Assembly: GCA_021775275.1 (NCBI GenBank)
Contig: JAJFIE010000433.1
Span: 1 to 5,015, forward strand
Source: Rhodospirillales bacterium
GTDB lineage: Bacteria; Pseudomonadota; Alphaproteobacteria; Rhodospirillales; Casp-alpha2
Length of the DNA: 5,015 nt
Reading direction: 5' to 3'
Shown: positions 4,916-5,015 of the stretch, in pieces
Layout: the number at the start of each line of letters is the position of its first letter
Numbering within the stretch: position 1 is the stretch's first letter
The notes under the pieces: generated by a model
The model's input: only the letters and a program-made list of their open reading frames with translations
The model's database searches: none
Told to the model about the DNA's origin: nothing
Translations under genes and position numbers: made by a program

Positions 4916-5015
4916 TTGGCTTTATTGAAAATCGCCCGTATGGGCCACCCGATTTTGTCTTCGATGGCTGATCCGGTGGATGATCCGACCGATCCGGCCA
5001 TCGCTGTGCTGGTCA
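4916..5015 (+). CDS. def: Peptide deformylase, N-terminal part (3' end beyond the right edge)
   Basis: Thirty-three codons are present, starting (M)ALLKIARMGHPILSSMADP and continuing VDDPTDPAIAVLV. The start (M)ALLKIARMGHPxL followed by 'DP..DPT.P.I..LV' is the usual N-terminus of alphaproteobacterial peptide deformylases, which remove the formyl group from the initiator Met using a bound metal. The metal-binding motifs (GxGLAAxQ, EGCLS, HExDH) lie beyond the window, so activity cannot be judged. The TTG start is favoured because similarity begins there, AAGGA sits nine bases upstream, and a stop at 4880-4882 rules out longer forms. Divergent from rpsU across a 147-base control region; no convincing sigma-70 promoter was found on this strand. 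Alphaproteobacteria often carry more than one def gene, so this may be a paralogue. Confidence 0.78.
   Translation, partial: MALLKIARMGHPILSSMADPVDDPTDPAIAVLV

Overview
The window looks like chromosomal DNA of an alphaproteobacterium, probably near Rhodospirillales. This rests on the three-gene (split alpha) proton-translocating transhydrogenase operon with a Rhodospirillum-like domain I, an alphaproteobacterial type S21 protein, a DUF2336 protein and the N-terminus of an alphaproteobacterial type peptide deformylase. The genus cannot be fixed from this sequence.

Layout. Positions 1-377 (minus) hold the 5' part of a DUF2336 gene that runs off the left edge. Positions 378-705 are a divergent intergenic region rich in short inverted repeats, with weak promoter candidates on both strands. 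Positions 706-3786 (plus) are the operon pntAA-pntAB-pntB, encoding all domains of the membrane NAD(P) transhydrogenase, which couples hydride transfer from NADH to NADP+ to proton re-entry. A strong bidirectional terminator (3813-3842) separates it from the convergent gene at 3841-4431 (minus), a PhnZ-like HD-domain protein. Upstream of that gene on the same strand lies rpsU (ribosomal protein S21, 4565-4768, minus), with its own terminator at 4498-4530. Positions 4769-4915 are the divergent control region between rpsU and a plus-strand gene starting with TTG at 4916, the first 33 codons of peptide deformylase (def), cut by the right edge.

How the genes relate. The three pnt genes form one complex and are almost certainly one transcription unit. 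All three lie in one reading frame, interrupted only by a TAA and a TAG stop codon. rpsU and def both serve translation but are divergent. The HD protein keeps the metal-ligand and Tyr/Glu gate pattern of PhnZ-type mixed-valent di-iron oxygenases, yet no phosphonate genes are visible beside it, so its substrate is open.

Most of the window is ordinary housekeeping DNA. The points most worth a second look are the orphan PhnZ-like gene, the one-frame layout of the pnt operon with its Lys/Ala/Pro-rich junction, and the structured leader upstream of pntAA. I saw no mobile element, CRISPR array, tRNA or rRNA.
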